Shown one piece after another: positions 12,960 through 26,709 of a stretch of 64,000 nt of DNA. A program made the translations under genes and the position numbers. Positions within the stretch are counted from its first letter, which is position 1; each line of letters begins with the position of its first letter. The notes beneath the pieces are model-generated. The model made no database searches and was not told the origin of the DNA. It worked only from the letters and a program-made list of their open reading frames with translations. The stretch is from Ichthyophthirius multifiliis (taxonomy: Eukaryota; Ciliophora; Oligohymenophorea; Hymenostomatida), in the NCBI RefSeq assembly GCF_000220395.1, contig NW_004087568.1:39108-103107 (forward strand), in the 5' to 3' direction.

Positions 12960-14998
12960 TATGTGTATATTAATTTTTTATAAAATATTTATAATATACA
13001 ATAATATCTAATGATTTTGCAATTGTTTAATATATTTCTAATATACTCATAATTAATTATTTATCATTAATAGGAAATTTCCTTAATTTGTCTAAGGTAT
13101 TTAATACTTATTCATTTAAAATATTTTTATCAAGAATAGGAATTATTTTTTTTAATATCAAAATTGTTTATTTCATTATTTTTGGAGTTTTAGAAATACA
13201 TAAATTAAGTATTCTAGGAATAATTTTGGTTTTAGTAAATTAGTAGTCAAGCTTTTATACTAAAAACTCAGTTTAAGTTAATGCATATGATTATAATTAA
13301 GGAATATCGAAACATTTTAATACAGGGGATAAATAAACATTCTAAAATTCATTTTTCTCAATAAATTTATAAAAAATTTCACAACTCATTACTAATAAAT
13401 ATAATGCTTTGCCAGGTATAGATTTTTCTATATATTTTAAATAAAATATATTAATATATATTTATATATTTATATAAATATATAAATATATAAATATATA
13501 TATATTCTTATTTTAAATATTTTTATTTATTTATATATTTTTTATATATGTATATTAATATTTTTATTAATTATTTTCTTTTTTTTATTTTTTTTTATAT
13601 TTTCTTGGTTTTTTTATTTTTTTATATTTTAATTTTTTTTTTAAACTCTTTTACAATAATTTATATTTAATATTTATATTATATTTTATTTCCAAATATT
13701 ATATTAATAAATTTTTTATAAAATAAAATTATAAATTTTAATAAATAATATACTTACTTTTAGTTAAATCTAGAACAAAAGTATTTAATTAAGTGTTATA
13801 TTCACTTTATGAATATAAATTTTCTTATTTTAAACATTCAATTACTACATTTAATATAACTGGTATCAGATACTCAAATTTTTAAAGTTCTAAAAGTTAA
13901 GGAACAATTCTTTTTCTAATTACTGTGCTTTCAAACTTAAATAAAATATTTAATAAATTATTAATAAAAGAAATTTATTTATTCTAATCAAATTCATGTA
14001 TATTTTCTAACATATATATAGCTTTTACAAAAGGATCTTTTAACCAATTTGAATCTCTTATTTATTCTATAGTAGGTCTTTATATATGTATATACATATA
14101 TAAATAATTCATATATATACCTTTATTAAGGATTTCTAGCTAACATTCTAGCAACTAATTTTTTAACATCATCACTCAATTCATTAATATAAGGTGAGTT
14201 TTTAAATTAGTTTTAAATATTAGAAAGAGCTTGTTCATATTCTCCTTTACTTTTAGAATTTAATATAGGACTCACATTTGTTGATTAATGGTGTTTAACT
14301 TAATACATATATAATATAAGCAACCCTAAGGAAAAAATATCACTCTGAAAAGTACATTTTGGTATTTCTTCAGTAATTTCAGGCGCACTAAAGGATAAAT
14401 TAGGGTAAAAAGAGCAATAATTATCAAAAGACCTTTTTTTTAAATCCGCATTTTATACTTCAGTTAAAGTTTATTATTAAATTTAAGTTCCATAAGTGAA
14501 CCCAGCAATTTTCCATTATCCATTAACAATAAAAATATTTTCTGGAGAAATACCCACATGTGCCAATTTAACATCATTATGTAAAAACTACAATACTTTC
14601 AAAATATTTTCTATTTATAACTTTAACTCTAATTAGCTTGAACATATAGCCTAAAAATTACCTTTTTTAATTAAATTATATAAATTATCATCAACCCTTT
14701 CAGTTACAAAAGCCATACTTTATTTATCTTCAATTAAAGGTTCAACTAAATTAACTATATTAGGATGTCTTATTTTCATTAATGTAACTGCCTCTTTTTT
14801 TAAAAAAGCCGCGATTTCATCTTTATTGTTTTTTGCGTTTTTATCTGTTATATTTTTCTTATCAAATGACCATATACTTACTTTTTTTTTAGTACTGTCT
14901 TATTTTTAGGCGCTGTATATACTCCATAAACCGTTTTGGCCTCCTATGCATGTTACTTCTTTTTCTACATCGTAGTTTTTGAATAATTGACTGCCCAT
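11584..14998 (-). CDS. SCYL2-like pseudokinase with N/Q-rich adaptor-binding tail
   Basis: SCY1-like proteins are catalytically weak kinases that act in clathrin/endosome traffic. The start at 14998 reads MGSQLFKNYDVEKEVTCIGG, the SCYL2-type opening. The kinase fold follows, with VTLMKIRHPNIVNLVEPL and LAHVGISPENIFIV, where the catalytic HRD is HVG, and with AGF instead of DFG. An intron near 14075-14120 precedes PTIEQIRDSNWLKDPFVKAI and the HEAT-like helices typical of SCYL proteins. More introns lie near 13430-13755 and 12905-12995 (with an AT array). The C-terminal 450 residues are rich in Asn and Gln with repeated acidic-Leu-Phe motifs (DELFG, DDFDLF, two DDLFG), the last at the stop (11584). 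These resemble adaptor-appendage ligands. The missing HRD and DFG residues predict little or no catalysis. Confidence 0.82.
12908..12956. repeat. (AT)n array in a SCYL2-like intron
   Basis: A pure AT dinucleotide run of roughly 48 bases lies immediately inside the 3' end of an intron of the minus-strand SCYL2-like gene. Confidence 0.9.
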
Positions 14999-17399
14999 TT
15001 TTATTTTTATTTTTTTTTTTTTTTTTTATTTTTTTTTATTTTTTTCTTTGTTTTTGTTTTTTTAATTAAAATTTTTTGTTCTTTTTTTTAAATATATATA
15101 TTTTTTTTTATTGATTTATATATATTATATTCAAAAAAAAATACTATTAGTTTTTAATTTAAAATATATATACATAAAAATCTTTTTATATTATTTGATT
15201 ATATAAAGAAATTAATTTGATATATTTTAATTATAAGATATTCTTAATTAATATATTCTTATTTATATTTATTTTATTTCTAATATTTAAAATAATAATA
15301 AGAAAAAATATTTTTTATTTTTTTAAACTAACAAATACTAAAATCATAATATAATAAGTTCTCAATGAAATTTATTTATTATTTTTAATTACTATTTATA
15401 TTATGAAAAATCTATTTTATTTTAAAAAATAAATGCATTCAAAAATAACATTTATTTACTTAATTATATCATTATTTGTTTAATTTTTTTATTAATTTTT
15501 TTTTTTAAATATATTGATTAGTATTTTTTTTTAATTTCGCAATATTTAGAAGGCATATATCATTTGATATAATATTTATTTTATGTTTTTAAATAATAAA
15601 CGTAAATAATTTAATTATTCTTAACATGCTTAAATATTTTTAAAATATGTATTTTAATTATTTAATTTTCTTTTATAATAACTAAAAATTATATTCTTCA
15701 AATAAACTATTTAAAGATTAATTTGATTTAGAATATGATTATATTAATTATTTTATTTTAAAAAATACTAAAATTCACAAAATAATATTATTATTTATAC
15801 TTTTTTTTATATTATTCTTTAAAATACAACATAACATAAAATTATATATTTACTAATAATTTTATACTTAACATCTCAATAATAAAGCATATTTAAATTT
15901 ATTTATTTTACATTTATAGGCAATTGAAATTTATTTTATTTTATTGTTGTTAATTTTTTTGATACATAAATTAAGGTTATTTATAATTACTTGTGTTTAT
16001 TTTGGGTACATTTTTATATATTTTTACTGTAATTTAATATATTTTATGAAACTAAACATATTATTATATACTTTATTAGATTTTATTAAATAAATTAAAG
16101 ACTGATAATTAATATATATAAACTAGATTCTTAAATTTTTTTAAATAAAAAAATTAATTAAATATATTTTAAAATATATATGTATTTAATATAAATATAT
16201 AAATTGTTAAATGATTTCTAAATATTATAAATTATAAAATATAAAAACAAATTTAAAAAAACATCTATTAAGTTAAACTCTAGAATAATAAAGTAACTTT
16301 TAATAGTTTTGAAATTATTATTCTAAAAAAATAAATCCTTTATCGTTAATTTGGTACTAATAACGTCCTCTTTTTCTTAAAAGTATTTCCATATTTGGTC
16401 TTAAAACATTCTATTATAGATATTTTAAAGAATAAATTTATTGGGATATTTTTTTTTAATTTAATTTTTTTTTTTTTTTTATTAAATAATAATGTTAATT
16501 TTGATTATTAAAAATATAATTGAATAATTTATTTGCTTTATTGTATATTTTTAATAAATATTTTAATCCCAGATATCTATATTTATTATATTCCTTAATT
16601 CTTTTAATTATGTTATTGCTTTTATGAAAAATATAAATATTGTTTTTAAAAAAGCATTTATTATATATTATGTAGAATTTTATTATCTTGAAAATAAATT
16701 TTAATAAATATATATAAAAAAAAGCATAAAATTGAAAAAAGTAAACTATTTTATTATAAAAATTGTTATTATATATTTATGTTTAATTATTGTATTATTA
16801 TTAACAATTAGATTTTCTACGCCTTTTTTTAATAGTTTAAAAATATAAAATTTAATGTATTTTTTTATTTTGTAACCTTTAAAAAAGCCCGAACAAGAAT
16901 TAATATTTAATAATATAATAATTTTTTTTTAAAAATAAAATAAAAATAATATCTTATATATAATAAATATTGTTTTATTGATATTTATTATTATAAATAA
17001 TTTGACTATATTATATCCAAATAATTTTTTTAATTAAAAATAATTTTTTCTTTTATTTATTATAATAATGTTATATTTATAAATAAAAACAATTTCTAAA
17101 GATTAAATTGTCGTTTTTAATTATATATAAATTATAATTATTGAAATTCTTAAAAAAAAAAAAAATATCTAAATTTACTAAAACTTATACAAACGAAAAT
17201 AAAAAAAATTCTTATTTTTTAATATAATACTAAATTAAATTTTTTATCAAAATAATTAATAATTTTAAATAAATATTTTATAAAATGATTTAATAAATAA
17301 AAACGATATATATAACTAAATCATTTGCAAATAATGTAATTATTTCCTATAAAAAATATTTACTTTCAATAATTATAAAAAACCATTATGTTTTTTTTC
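14999..17399. other. Long spacer without an identifiable gene
   Basis: The interval is dominated by A/T runs. A small segment at about 16270-16420 (minus) is coding-like in two competing frames (one gives RPNMEILLRKRGRY) but has no recognisable family, start or splice context. I do not call a gene. Confidence 0.55.
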
Positions 17400-17744
17400 T
17401 CACTCTTTTTCAACAGATTTTTTAGTTGATGTTTTGGCTGTAGATTTTTTTGTTGAAACATTCTATTTTTAAGTTTATAATCTTTAGGCTGATTGTTTTT
17501 AAGTCGATTATCTTGTGGTCGATTTTTTGGTTGATTCAGCTTTTACAGAAGCAGGCTTTTTTGTAGAAGCATTTTTATTTGGGGTAACAGATTTTTTTTA
17601 TTGATGGACAGGACTTTTAGATCTAGATTATTATTTAACTGATTATTTATTGGTAGATTTTTAAGTAGATTTTTTTAATGGAGTTCTGGAACGAGAACGT
17701 GATTAGGCTTATTTTTAAGTAGATTTTTTAGTAGAATCACTCAT
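17400..17744 (-). CDS. Histone H1-like linker protein without globular domain
   Basis: The single exon encodes 114 residues, from ATG at 17744 to TGA at 17400. The protein is almost entirely Lys, Ser, Thr, Gln and Ala in repeats such as TKKSTQK and SRSRSRTPLKKST. SPVH and RTPLKK are possible proline-directed phosphorylation sites. There is no winged-helix globular domain. This is the composition of the macronuclear linker histone of ciliates such as Tetrahymena, which also lacks the globular domain and is phosphorylated at many sites. An unrelated basic SR/KT-rich protein cannot be excluded. Confidence 0.68.
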
Positions 17745-17963
17745 TTTTTTTATTTATTTTTTGTTTTAATATAAAATTTTATTTATTTATTTATTTATTT
17801 TTTTATGAAAAAATTATTATTGGTTTTTTGCTTTTTATAAATTAAATAAAGGTACATATTTTATTAATTAAAAAAAAAAAAGGAAAATCTATTATTTGAT
17901 TGGATATTTATATTAAATTAAGATAAATATTTTTTATTTTATTTTTAAACTAAAAAAAAAATC

Positions 17964-17996
<33 letters not shown>

Positions 17997-18005
17997 AAAT
18001 AGTTT

Positions 18006-19403
18006 TCATTTTTAATTAAAAGATAAACTAATAGAATTTTAAAAATCTTCATCTGTATTATTTTATTAGGTGTTTTTAAAGTAAATGTCTTTTATTTTTA
18101 AATATTCGTTTATTTATTATTATGTATTAATAGATTGATTATTGTATTATTTATCGTCAGTTATATAGTTTTTTGTATATTTATCTTTCTATTTTTAAGA
18201 AAATTAATCATATTAAGAATTTCTTTTTATTTATAAAGTATATTTTATATTATCTATTTTTCTAATATAAAAAAAAAAAATATAATTTTTATATTAAAAT
18301 AAATAAAATACTTTAAATATATATTTTCAAAACTTTCATTATTAGATTAATTTTTTCTTTAACTTATATTTTTTTAATTATTTAATTAGTATATTTTACT
18401 TTCATTATTAACACAAGTTTTATTTTATAAAATAATAGTATTTTTTTATATCTATTATTAATTAATATTTTTTTATTTTAATTAATTATATTGCAATCTT
18501 TAAGAATTAAAAGAACTATTATTTTTTTCATTTTAATATTTATTACTGTAATTTATTTTTTCTATCCAGTTTTTATGCATTATGTCATATTTCTTAAATT
18601 ACATTTGATAAGAAACATTGTTTTAAATTTAGTTGCTTAAATATTGTTACTATTTTTCAGGAAATTAAACTTCAATTATTTTTTTATTTTTTTATTCTTC
18701 ATAAATTATTTCATTTGATTTATCAAGTTTTTTATTAATTTCATTACCTTATACACCTTTTTTTATATAAATATATTAAAAATTAAAAATACCGAAATTT
18801 GATTAAAGTTTAAATGCTAAACTTAAATGATTCTTTCTTTTTTAATTTTTATTTTAAATATCTGTTTTTTTTATAGGAGAGATTGCTATAATATTTATAT
18901 ATAAATATATATAAATATATATAAATATATATAAATATATATATATTTATATTTATATTTATTTTTATATCTATTCAATATTTTTTTTTCTTTAAATAAA
19001 TTTTTACTTTATTTTATTGTTGATTAATTTAAAGAATTATTACACTATTTTATGTTATTAAAGATTTTTTTATTAATATTTGTATTTAAAGTACTTTATT
19101 TTTATTTTTATATTTTAAAAAAAAAAATTAAATAAAAATTAAAATAAAATAAATTAATATATTTAATACTTTTTTTTTCTTATAGTTTAATTTGAAACTT
19201 ATTATATGCTATTTTATATATCTACTAATTGTTTTTATTATATATATACAAAAAATCCAAATAAATATTTTTAAGGATCTATAAATTAATCATCATTACT
19301 ACTTACGGATTCAGGGAAAATATACATAAGGCTTAATTCATTATCATTTTTATTTGTCAAATACCAACACAATGGTGATTATCCTATATTTTTTATTTTA
19401 TTA

Positions 19404-19481
<78 letters not shown>

Positions 19482-20009
19482 TTTTTATACCTTTATTATT
19501 TTAAGGTGTTTACATATTTTTAAGTTTTTCTAAAAGTTCAGGTAATAATTTTAAATCATTTTATAAAAAATTATCTGGAACTTTACTCACACAAATCTTT
19601 TTTTTTTTGAATTATTTTATTTTAATATAAAAATACTTTCCCTTCTAATAAAGGAATCCCTGTTAGGTTACAAAAAGTGTTTTATATATTATTATTTTCA
19701 TGAAGTAATTCACATAAAAATTTACATGAAATTTTTCTTAATTCTTTTAATTATTAAAATCATTTTTTATATTTGAATTTTTTTTACTTTCATTTTTATC
19801 GTCTATATTTTATAATATTTTTATTAAATCATTCGTTTTTAAAGAATTAAATATTTCATTTTAATGACTTTTACTTATTCTTATATGTCTAATTATTATA
19901 ACAAATAAAAAGATATTTAAAGAGATTATTATATCATAATTATTTACTCTATTAATTTTATCATAGAATCAATAAGTAATTACTTTTCATGGAAATTCTC
20001 ATTATTCAT
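18006..20009 (-). CDS. Unknown ciliate protein, helical N-terminus and Gln/Asn-rich tail
   Basis: I do not recognise a family. From ATG at 20009 the sequence reads MNNENFHEKQLLIDSMIKLI. A 59-base intron (starting GTAAATAATT) then splices to give EHIRISKSHQNEIFNSLK. A one-base slip follows in the A/T run near 19750, then LRKISCKFLCELLHENN, IQNTFCNLTGIPLLEG and DLKLLPELLEKLKNMQ; these paired helices are reminiscent of ARM-type repeats. The next exons give SPLCWYLTNKNDNELS and FIDPQKYLFGFFVY. The tail (about 18870-18006) is rich in Q, N and K. Introns carry AT arrays (19405-19477, 18894-18957). The gene ends SISLSFNQK and TGA at 18006. Confidence 0.6.
19405..19477. repeat. (AT)n array, longest in the window
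   Basis: About 72 bases of uninterrupted AT dinucleotide sit in an intron of the unknown minus-strand gene at 18-20 kb. Confidence 0.95.
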
Positions 20010-20819
20010 TATTTTTATTAAATTGTATATGTTTATTTAAAATAATTTTTAATTTTATTTGTTAAAAAATATATTTTATTATATTTTAATTAATAATATT
20101 AAATTTTTTAATACTAGCTACACATTTTATTGCAAATTTAACTATTTAGAATATACTTATTGTATTTAATTTTTATTAAAAATAAAATAAAAAAATCCAA
20201 TTAAAAGGGCGAGGAAAACAGATAAACGGGCCTTTTTTATTTTGATTGAATTTATAAAATTATAAAATAAATTAATTTACATAAAAAATAAAAAATCTAA
20301 AGACAAGTAATAATATACTTTAATATACTTTTTTAATAAATTAAAAAACAAATATTATTTAAGTAAATTTTTATTAACAAAAAAATTAATTTTAAAAATT
20401 CAAAACTTAAATCATCTATTAAAATAAAAAAAAATATTTCTTTAAAAAAAAACAATTTTTTTAATTAAAATCACTTTTTATAATAAAAAAATTGTTATTA
20501 TAATATTAAATTATCTTAAAAACAAGTAATAATATTATTTTTTTATACTAAAATAAATTAAGTTGTTAGTTTATTTGATATTTTTAATTATACTTTTTTA
20601 TAAAAATTCCTCTATAAAAAACGTTTTTTTTTTTTTTTATTTTAAAAAAATATAATTTTTTTTTTAAAAACAAAAAAATCAATTTATATTAATTTTTTTT
20701 TGTTTAAACAAAAAAAAAAAAATTCTATATAATAATAAAATATATATCTATTTCATATATTATTATATAAAATTTAAAAACATATTTATATTTAAACACA
20801 TATTTAACAAAAAAAAAAA
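20010..20819. other. Divergent spacer
   Basis: This is A/T text between the divergently transcribed unknown gene (minus, start 20009) and the PAS/membrane protein gene (plus, start 20820). It must hold both promoters. No motif could be assigned. A GGGCG and an ACGGGCC at 20207-20235 are the only G/C-rich words. Confidence 0.6.
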
Positions 20820-23800
20820 ATGAACTCTTGCACAATCAATACTTTAAATATATAGAAAAAAATATCAAATTTATGGAATTTTATATATTTTCAAGAACGA
20901 GAATTCAAGCGATCAACTGTATATTATATTTTGCTAATAACCGTATTTTTTTTACAATTACATAGCTTATCGATATCTATTCTATATAGAGATTAAGAAA
21001 TAAGCATTTTATTAAAAATAATCAATTAGTTTACAAAAATAAGCAGAATACTTCCTATAATTGCTTTAAATAATATAGGAGATATAATAAATTTAATAAT
21101 ATTATATATGGTTTGCCTTTTAGAATTTTTTTTTTTAATAATTTGTTATAAATAAGCATCTAAATAATAAGTTACTAATTATTAATCAAAATTTGGTGAT
21201 ATTATGTACGCATAAATTTATATAGAGTTATTTAAATGGTTTTTCTTGTAAATAAAAATAGATATAATTTTCGGTTCTTTATTCTGTGTTTTATTTATAG
21301 ATTCAAATAACTCAAAGCATATTCAGAGATGTTAGGATTTTCCTTATTGGGGAGAACATAAAGTATTTTATATTATATTATGCTTAGTTTAGATTTTAAC
21401 AACTATTTATACATGTATAATTTATTTACTAGTATATCATGTAGGTGAGTTTATGCCTTAGAATCCAATAAAATCTCGATATTCATAAAGTAAAGTAATA
21501 GAAATAACAATAATAATAATTTTAGTAATGTTTTCATATCCTCAAGTATTATAGAATAATTTTATTTTTATTTTAATTAATTTAGGACTTCTTATTTATT
21601 AATATTATGTGTTTTATATGAAATATCCTTTAATAGATATTTTATATTGTGAATATTATTTATTATTATTGAATATCTACTTATTTGCTTTTTTTATTGA
21701 AGTTTACAATTATTATTTTACTCAAATTAATATTTTTAATTTAATAATTTTAATCCCCTTTTTTATCTGTGTTTAAAGATAATATATTTATAAAAAAATG
21801 TAATAAATTGGATCTTTTTAAATAAACAAAACTGCTTATTAACCATATAAACCTTATAAAACTTGTTTTTATATGTAATAATTACTTTATCTATCATTAT
21901 AATCATAAACAAATAATTAATATAAATTGATATTGATGGGATATATTGAAAATCATTAATAAATTTGTAATGATAAATTATGTCCATGTTAATTTTCAAA
22001 TAATACGATAAATTTAAGTTTTTTAGATGAAGATAAATGTGTTTCCCTTATTTTTAAAGATTATGAAAGTATTTTTATTTTATTTTTTCTAAATAATTTA
22101 TATTTTTTTATTAAAAAAAAAAGCCTCGTATGATTTTATTTTAAAATTTATTTAATATAATTTTAGGAATTTGATAAAATAATTATAAAAAACAAACAGT
22201 AGTAAATAAGTAATATTTTTTTATTTTATTTTTTTCCTATTTAGAAGGGTTTTTAATTTTTGTTGTTTTTATAACAAAAAAAAAAGGAATTATAAGATAT
22301 TAGTATAAGATTTTGTTTTTTTAGTATTTATAGTGAATAAAATTTAATAAAAGCCTATTATTATCTCAAATCTTTCATATAAAAATATCAAAATAAAGCA
22401 TTTTTTTATAAAATACTGGAAATTTCATGCTGTACGATTATCGAAAACTCCATAAAAAGTACAGATTAATCCTTGAAATATTCTTATAAGTAAAATAAAA
22501 TAAAAAAAAACAAAAATATTTAAAATAAAATAGATAAAAAGATCAATAATTAGCTAAATAATTTAATACTTACTAAAAAATTGTCTAAAATGAAGAAAAA
22601 ATAAAAACAATAAAAAAATATATAATAAAAGCATTATAAAATAAACAAAAAATATACCAAAAAATGATAAAAGGTTACCCTTAAATAAATACACTTTATA
22701 ACGAAATACTTGAATTAATGAAAGAATTTTAATTAATATAAGATTTATTATCTAAAGAGTTGAAAAAAAATAAAAAGTCAATGTAATATTTAAAACTTTA
22801 ATTGATAGTTTCCTCAAGAATATATAATGATCACTCCAGAACTAAAAAAATAGAAAATAAAATTCAAGAAATCAATTTCAAAGACAAATTTAAAGATCCG
22901 ACCTTAATTAATTCATTAAACGTATTATAAGGTAATTTTTTTATTTTATTTTTTAATTTTAAAAAAATTAATATAAAGGAGATGTAGTTTCTATAATAAG
23001 TGGTTTTAGTACACAAATAGCATCTATTAAGTCATATTCTAGTAATAGTCCAAGCTTTTTTGGGTATAAAGATCAAGAATTTAAAACATTGAGTTCTTTA
23101 AATGATTTAATTCCAGATTGTATAAGTGTTTGGCATGATAATTTTATTGTTCGACTTGTAGAAACTGGAATTTAGAAAATTATAAGAAAATATAGAGTCG
23201 CATTGGCCAAGAATAAAGGTTAGTTTAATTATTATTTTTTATAGTAAAATAAAATAAAATTAAGATGGATTTATATTTCCTGTTAAAATTTATGTAAATT
23301 ATTATTGGAATATAAAAGATGATTTTTGTTTTTCCGCTTTACTATTGAAACTAAAATCTAATAGCTAATATATATTACTTGATGAAAAAGGGAAAATAAA
23401 AGAATTTTCTAAAAATTTCTATGAATTTTTTTATAACTATTTATAAAAAAAAGTTGAAAAAAAGCACATTTATAATAACAGAATAGAGTATTTTTTTCCA
23501 TATATAGATAAAGTTTTAGAAAATTTTGAAATGTCATAATAGTATGAATAATTAAAATATGAAATTAATACTAAAAAAAGTAAATAATTATTAAAGAAAA
23601 TTAAAATAAAAAAAAATAGATTTAAGGCAATTATTAACAGCTAAAAAAGATATTTAAAAAATAAATACTCTATCTAATTAAGGAAAAAATAGTATTTATT
23701 CATAGAGTGAATATTCGACTACAAACTAAAATCCTATTGTATTTGAAGCATTATTAAATATAAAACAAGAAAATATTCCTTTTATTAAAGAGGGATAATT

Positions 23801-24395
23801 AGTTTTATTTTTAATAGAAATAACTAGTTTAAAATAATAATAGAGTATAATTATAGAAGAAAAAATAAATAAAATTAGTTTAATTGAACAAAAATAGGAT
23901 TCTTTGAAAAATAAGAACCATTCTAAACCTTTTATTTGCAATAATTTAGAACTAAATAGACTTGGAAACAATATAAATAGCCCTTAAAATGCAAAATAAA
24001 TATAATTTTCTGAATTATCTGTGGAAAATTTAACATAAAGAAAAGACATTATTGATAAATTATATAATAATTTTCCTATATAAAATAATTCTATAATCCA
24101 TTCTTAATTTGACATAAAAATGTATTAATCAATTATTGAAAAAAACAAAAATAATTACCTAATATTAAAATAAACAAATAATTTTTCGAAGAATAATCTA
24201 AAAATGAAAATAATATTAATTATTAAAAAGAAAAAAATTAAGTTTAATTTAACAATTAAAATAAAAAATTAATCATTGAAAATAAAGAAAAAGTAAATAA
24301 TAAGAATACTATTAAATAATAACTGTATTTTTTTAAAACAAATATATATAAAAAAATATATAAATATAAATTAAATATAAATATATATAAATATA

Positions 24396-24428
<33 letters not shown>

Positions 24429-26418
24429 TGTATATATTTATTTATAGAATACCCGAAGTAAATCTAAATAATAGAAAATAAAAAAACAACTTAGTATATT
24501 AAATTTATGAAAACATAAACTAAAAAAAACATCCTTTTTTTCTATATTATTTAAATTTTTCGATTTTTTTCTATTGGCTATTTTTGATAATATTTAATAT
24601 TTTTATCTTATTTTTTTTGTAATAAAAACTAGTAAATTTACAAAATTTAATTATTAAAATTGACTATTCGTAAACATTAGCTTATTCATTTAATATTTTT
24701 TCTTTAAATGGTAATTATCTTGCTTTAAAAAACCTTTAATTTTACACTGAAAATGATTTTTCTTTATTTTTTACTAATTCTCTCCAAGAAGTTTTCGAAT
24801 AAACAAAAAATGATATTCTAATCAAATAATTATCATAAAATAATGATTATATATAGTTTCAATTTAATGAAAATATTTATTTAAAAGATCCTTCTTTAAA
24901 TAGAAAATATAGTTATTTTGAATCTTTTCTAAAGATTATTAGCTTATAATATTTTTTTATATAAAATATTTAAAATGTGAATATATTAGATAATCTTTTA
25001 TTCATAGTTTAATAAAATATGCCTTATTTTGTATAAGTTTTTAACTAAATATAAATATTGATAAAAGAAGAAGTATAAGAAAATTAAAATTAAATTACGA
25101 ATGTAAAATACGTCCTTATTATTATTAATAGTTTATTTTTTTTTTGTTCTTTTTTTATCGTTGTTTATTTATATAGAATATATTTAATTAAAATTTAAAA
25201 AATACTAATGATTGTTTCAAGAATTACCGAATAAGAAGCTTTATTTGAAATTCTTAATTTAAAATTAATTTAGAAGCAATTATAATAAGAAAATGATTGT
25301 AAATTATATTATATATTTTAATTATAATCATTTATATATTTTTATTTTAGAATATTTATAATTAAATTATAAGAAATTACTAATATAAGAAAATGAATCA
25401 AATTTATAATCTAAATAAATATAAGAAAAATAAAAAAATAAAGAATAACATTAAAGTATATATTTATTTGATAGAATACGTAATAATAAACTAGATTATA
25501 ATAAAGTCTATTTTATTGGATTTATTATTTTAATATCTGATTTAATATTTTTTAGTGTAATATTATTTATTTAATTATTATTATAAAAATATATTACAAT
25601 AAAAGGGTTTTTTTATAATAAATAAATTTACATTGGTATTTAGTTAACCAATTACTGATTATTTATAATTTTTAGATTCTTAAAAACATTTTAATTATAT
25701 GGTATCTTCCAATAATTTATAAATAATTTAATAATCATTAAAATTTTAATAACAAACAAGATAAATATAAATTGATTATATAAATAATGAAGAATTAAAT
25801 AAAATAAAAATATAAGGATTAACAGAATCTATAACATATTTTTTAAATTAATTTCAAAAAACTATAAACAATAGTAATCAATCAAAACAACTAAAAATTT
25901 TTTTACAATAAATAAATTCAGATAATTCATGTATGTTATATGAAAAATATCTCTCAAACATAGAAATTTCAGTTTGTAAAAAAGCATAAAACGGAATTAT
26001 TGATTTGGGACTAGTTCATGTAATAAATGATATTATATCAAATATACAAACGAAAGATTACTCTTAATTAAATAGTGAATTTGTTTATAATTTTATCATA
26101 AGTTAATAATATATTGAATAAATATAAGTATAGATTCTTGTAATGAAAATACTTTAAAATATTAAAAGCTATTTAAAAGATGACAATCATAATATTATTG
26201 ACTAATTTATTGATTTTGTATATATTTTTTATATTTTTTCAATTATTTTTGTAACTTTGTTTCTTATGATTGTTGAAATTTACGGTATAATTTGTACAAT
26301 GTCCAATTTTTTTTTTATTCGAAAGTCTATCCATTTAATTCCTTTTGAAAGAATTTCTTAAGATAATACTACATAATATTTACTAAAAGATATTATAGAT
26401 AAAAACATATAAAAGTGA
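20820..26418 (+). CDS. Giant multi-pass membrane protein with a PAS domain (ciliate TmcB/PAS family)
   Basis: The start at 20820 reads MNSCTINTLN and soon FKRSTVYYILLITVFFLQLH, the N-terminal signature of a ciliate family that combines many membrane helices with a central PAS domain. Membrane helices run to about 21775, followed by the conserved GYIENHQQICNDKLCPCQ (about 21935-21990). A helical linker (ENSIKSTDQS, YNEILELMKEFQ) leads to VSSRIYNDH. The PAS region follows (GDVVSIISGFS at about 22980, then DLIPDCISVWHDNF and VETGIQKIIRKYR) and ends GFIFPVKIYVNYYW at about 23268. The C-terminal half has another membrane helix near 24545, a large loop, helices near 25125, 25525 and 26220, and ends SIHLIPFERISQDNTTQYL with TGA at 26416. 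At least five short introns and one or more homopolymer slips are needed. A sensory or signalling role is inferred from the PAS domain. Confidence 0.75.
24349..24445. repeat. (AT)n-rich tract
   Basis: Mixed AT/ATA repeats lie between coding segments of the PAS/membrane protein, immediately before the segment starting near 24447, and probably form an intron. Confidence 0.8.
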
Positions 26419-26709
26419 AAATATTATATTTTTAAAAGTCTTATATTATTTTTATATTTATAAATACTTTTAATTATATTTTGTTAGAAAAAATTATAAA
26501 CTATTTATATTTAAATCTATAAAAAAATAATTCTTTTTTAAAAAATAAATAAATTAAAATTCATATTTTTTATACAATTTTTCGTAAATAGATATTATTT
26601 GTTATTTATTTTGTTTTTTTTTAAAAAAAATGTATTGTACGTATAATTTAGTTTTTTTACTATAGTTTTTGTTCTTAATAATAAAAAATATATATGAATA
26701 AATAATATT

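Noticed and set aside
16270-16420. Coding-like minus-strand segment (RPNMEILLRKRGRY)
   Set aside because: Two frames are equally open, with no start, splice context or family match.
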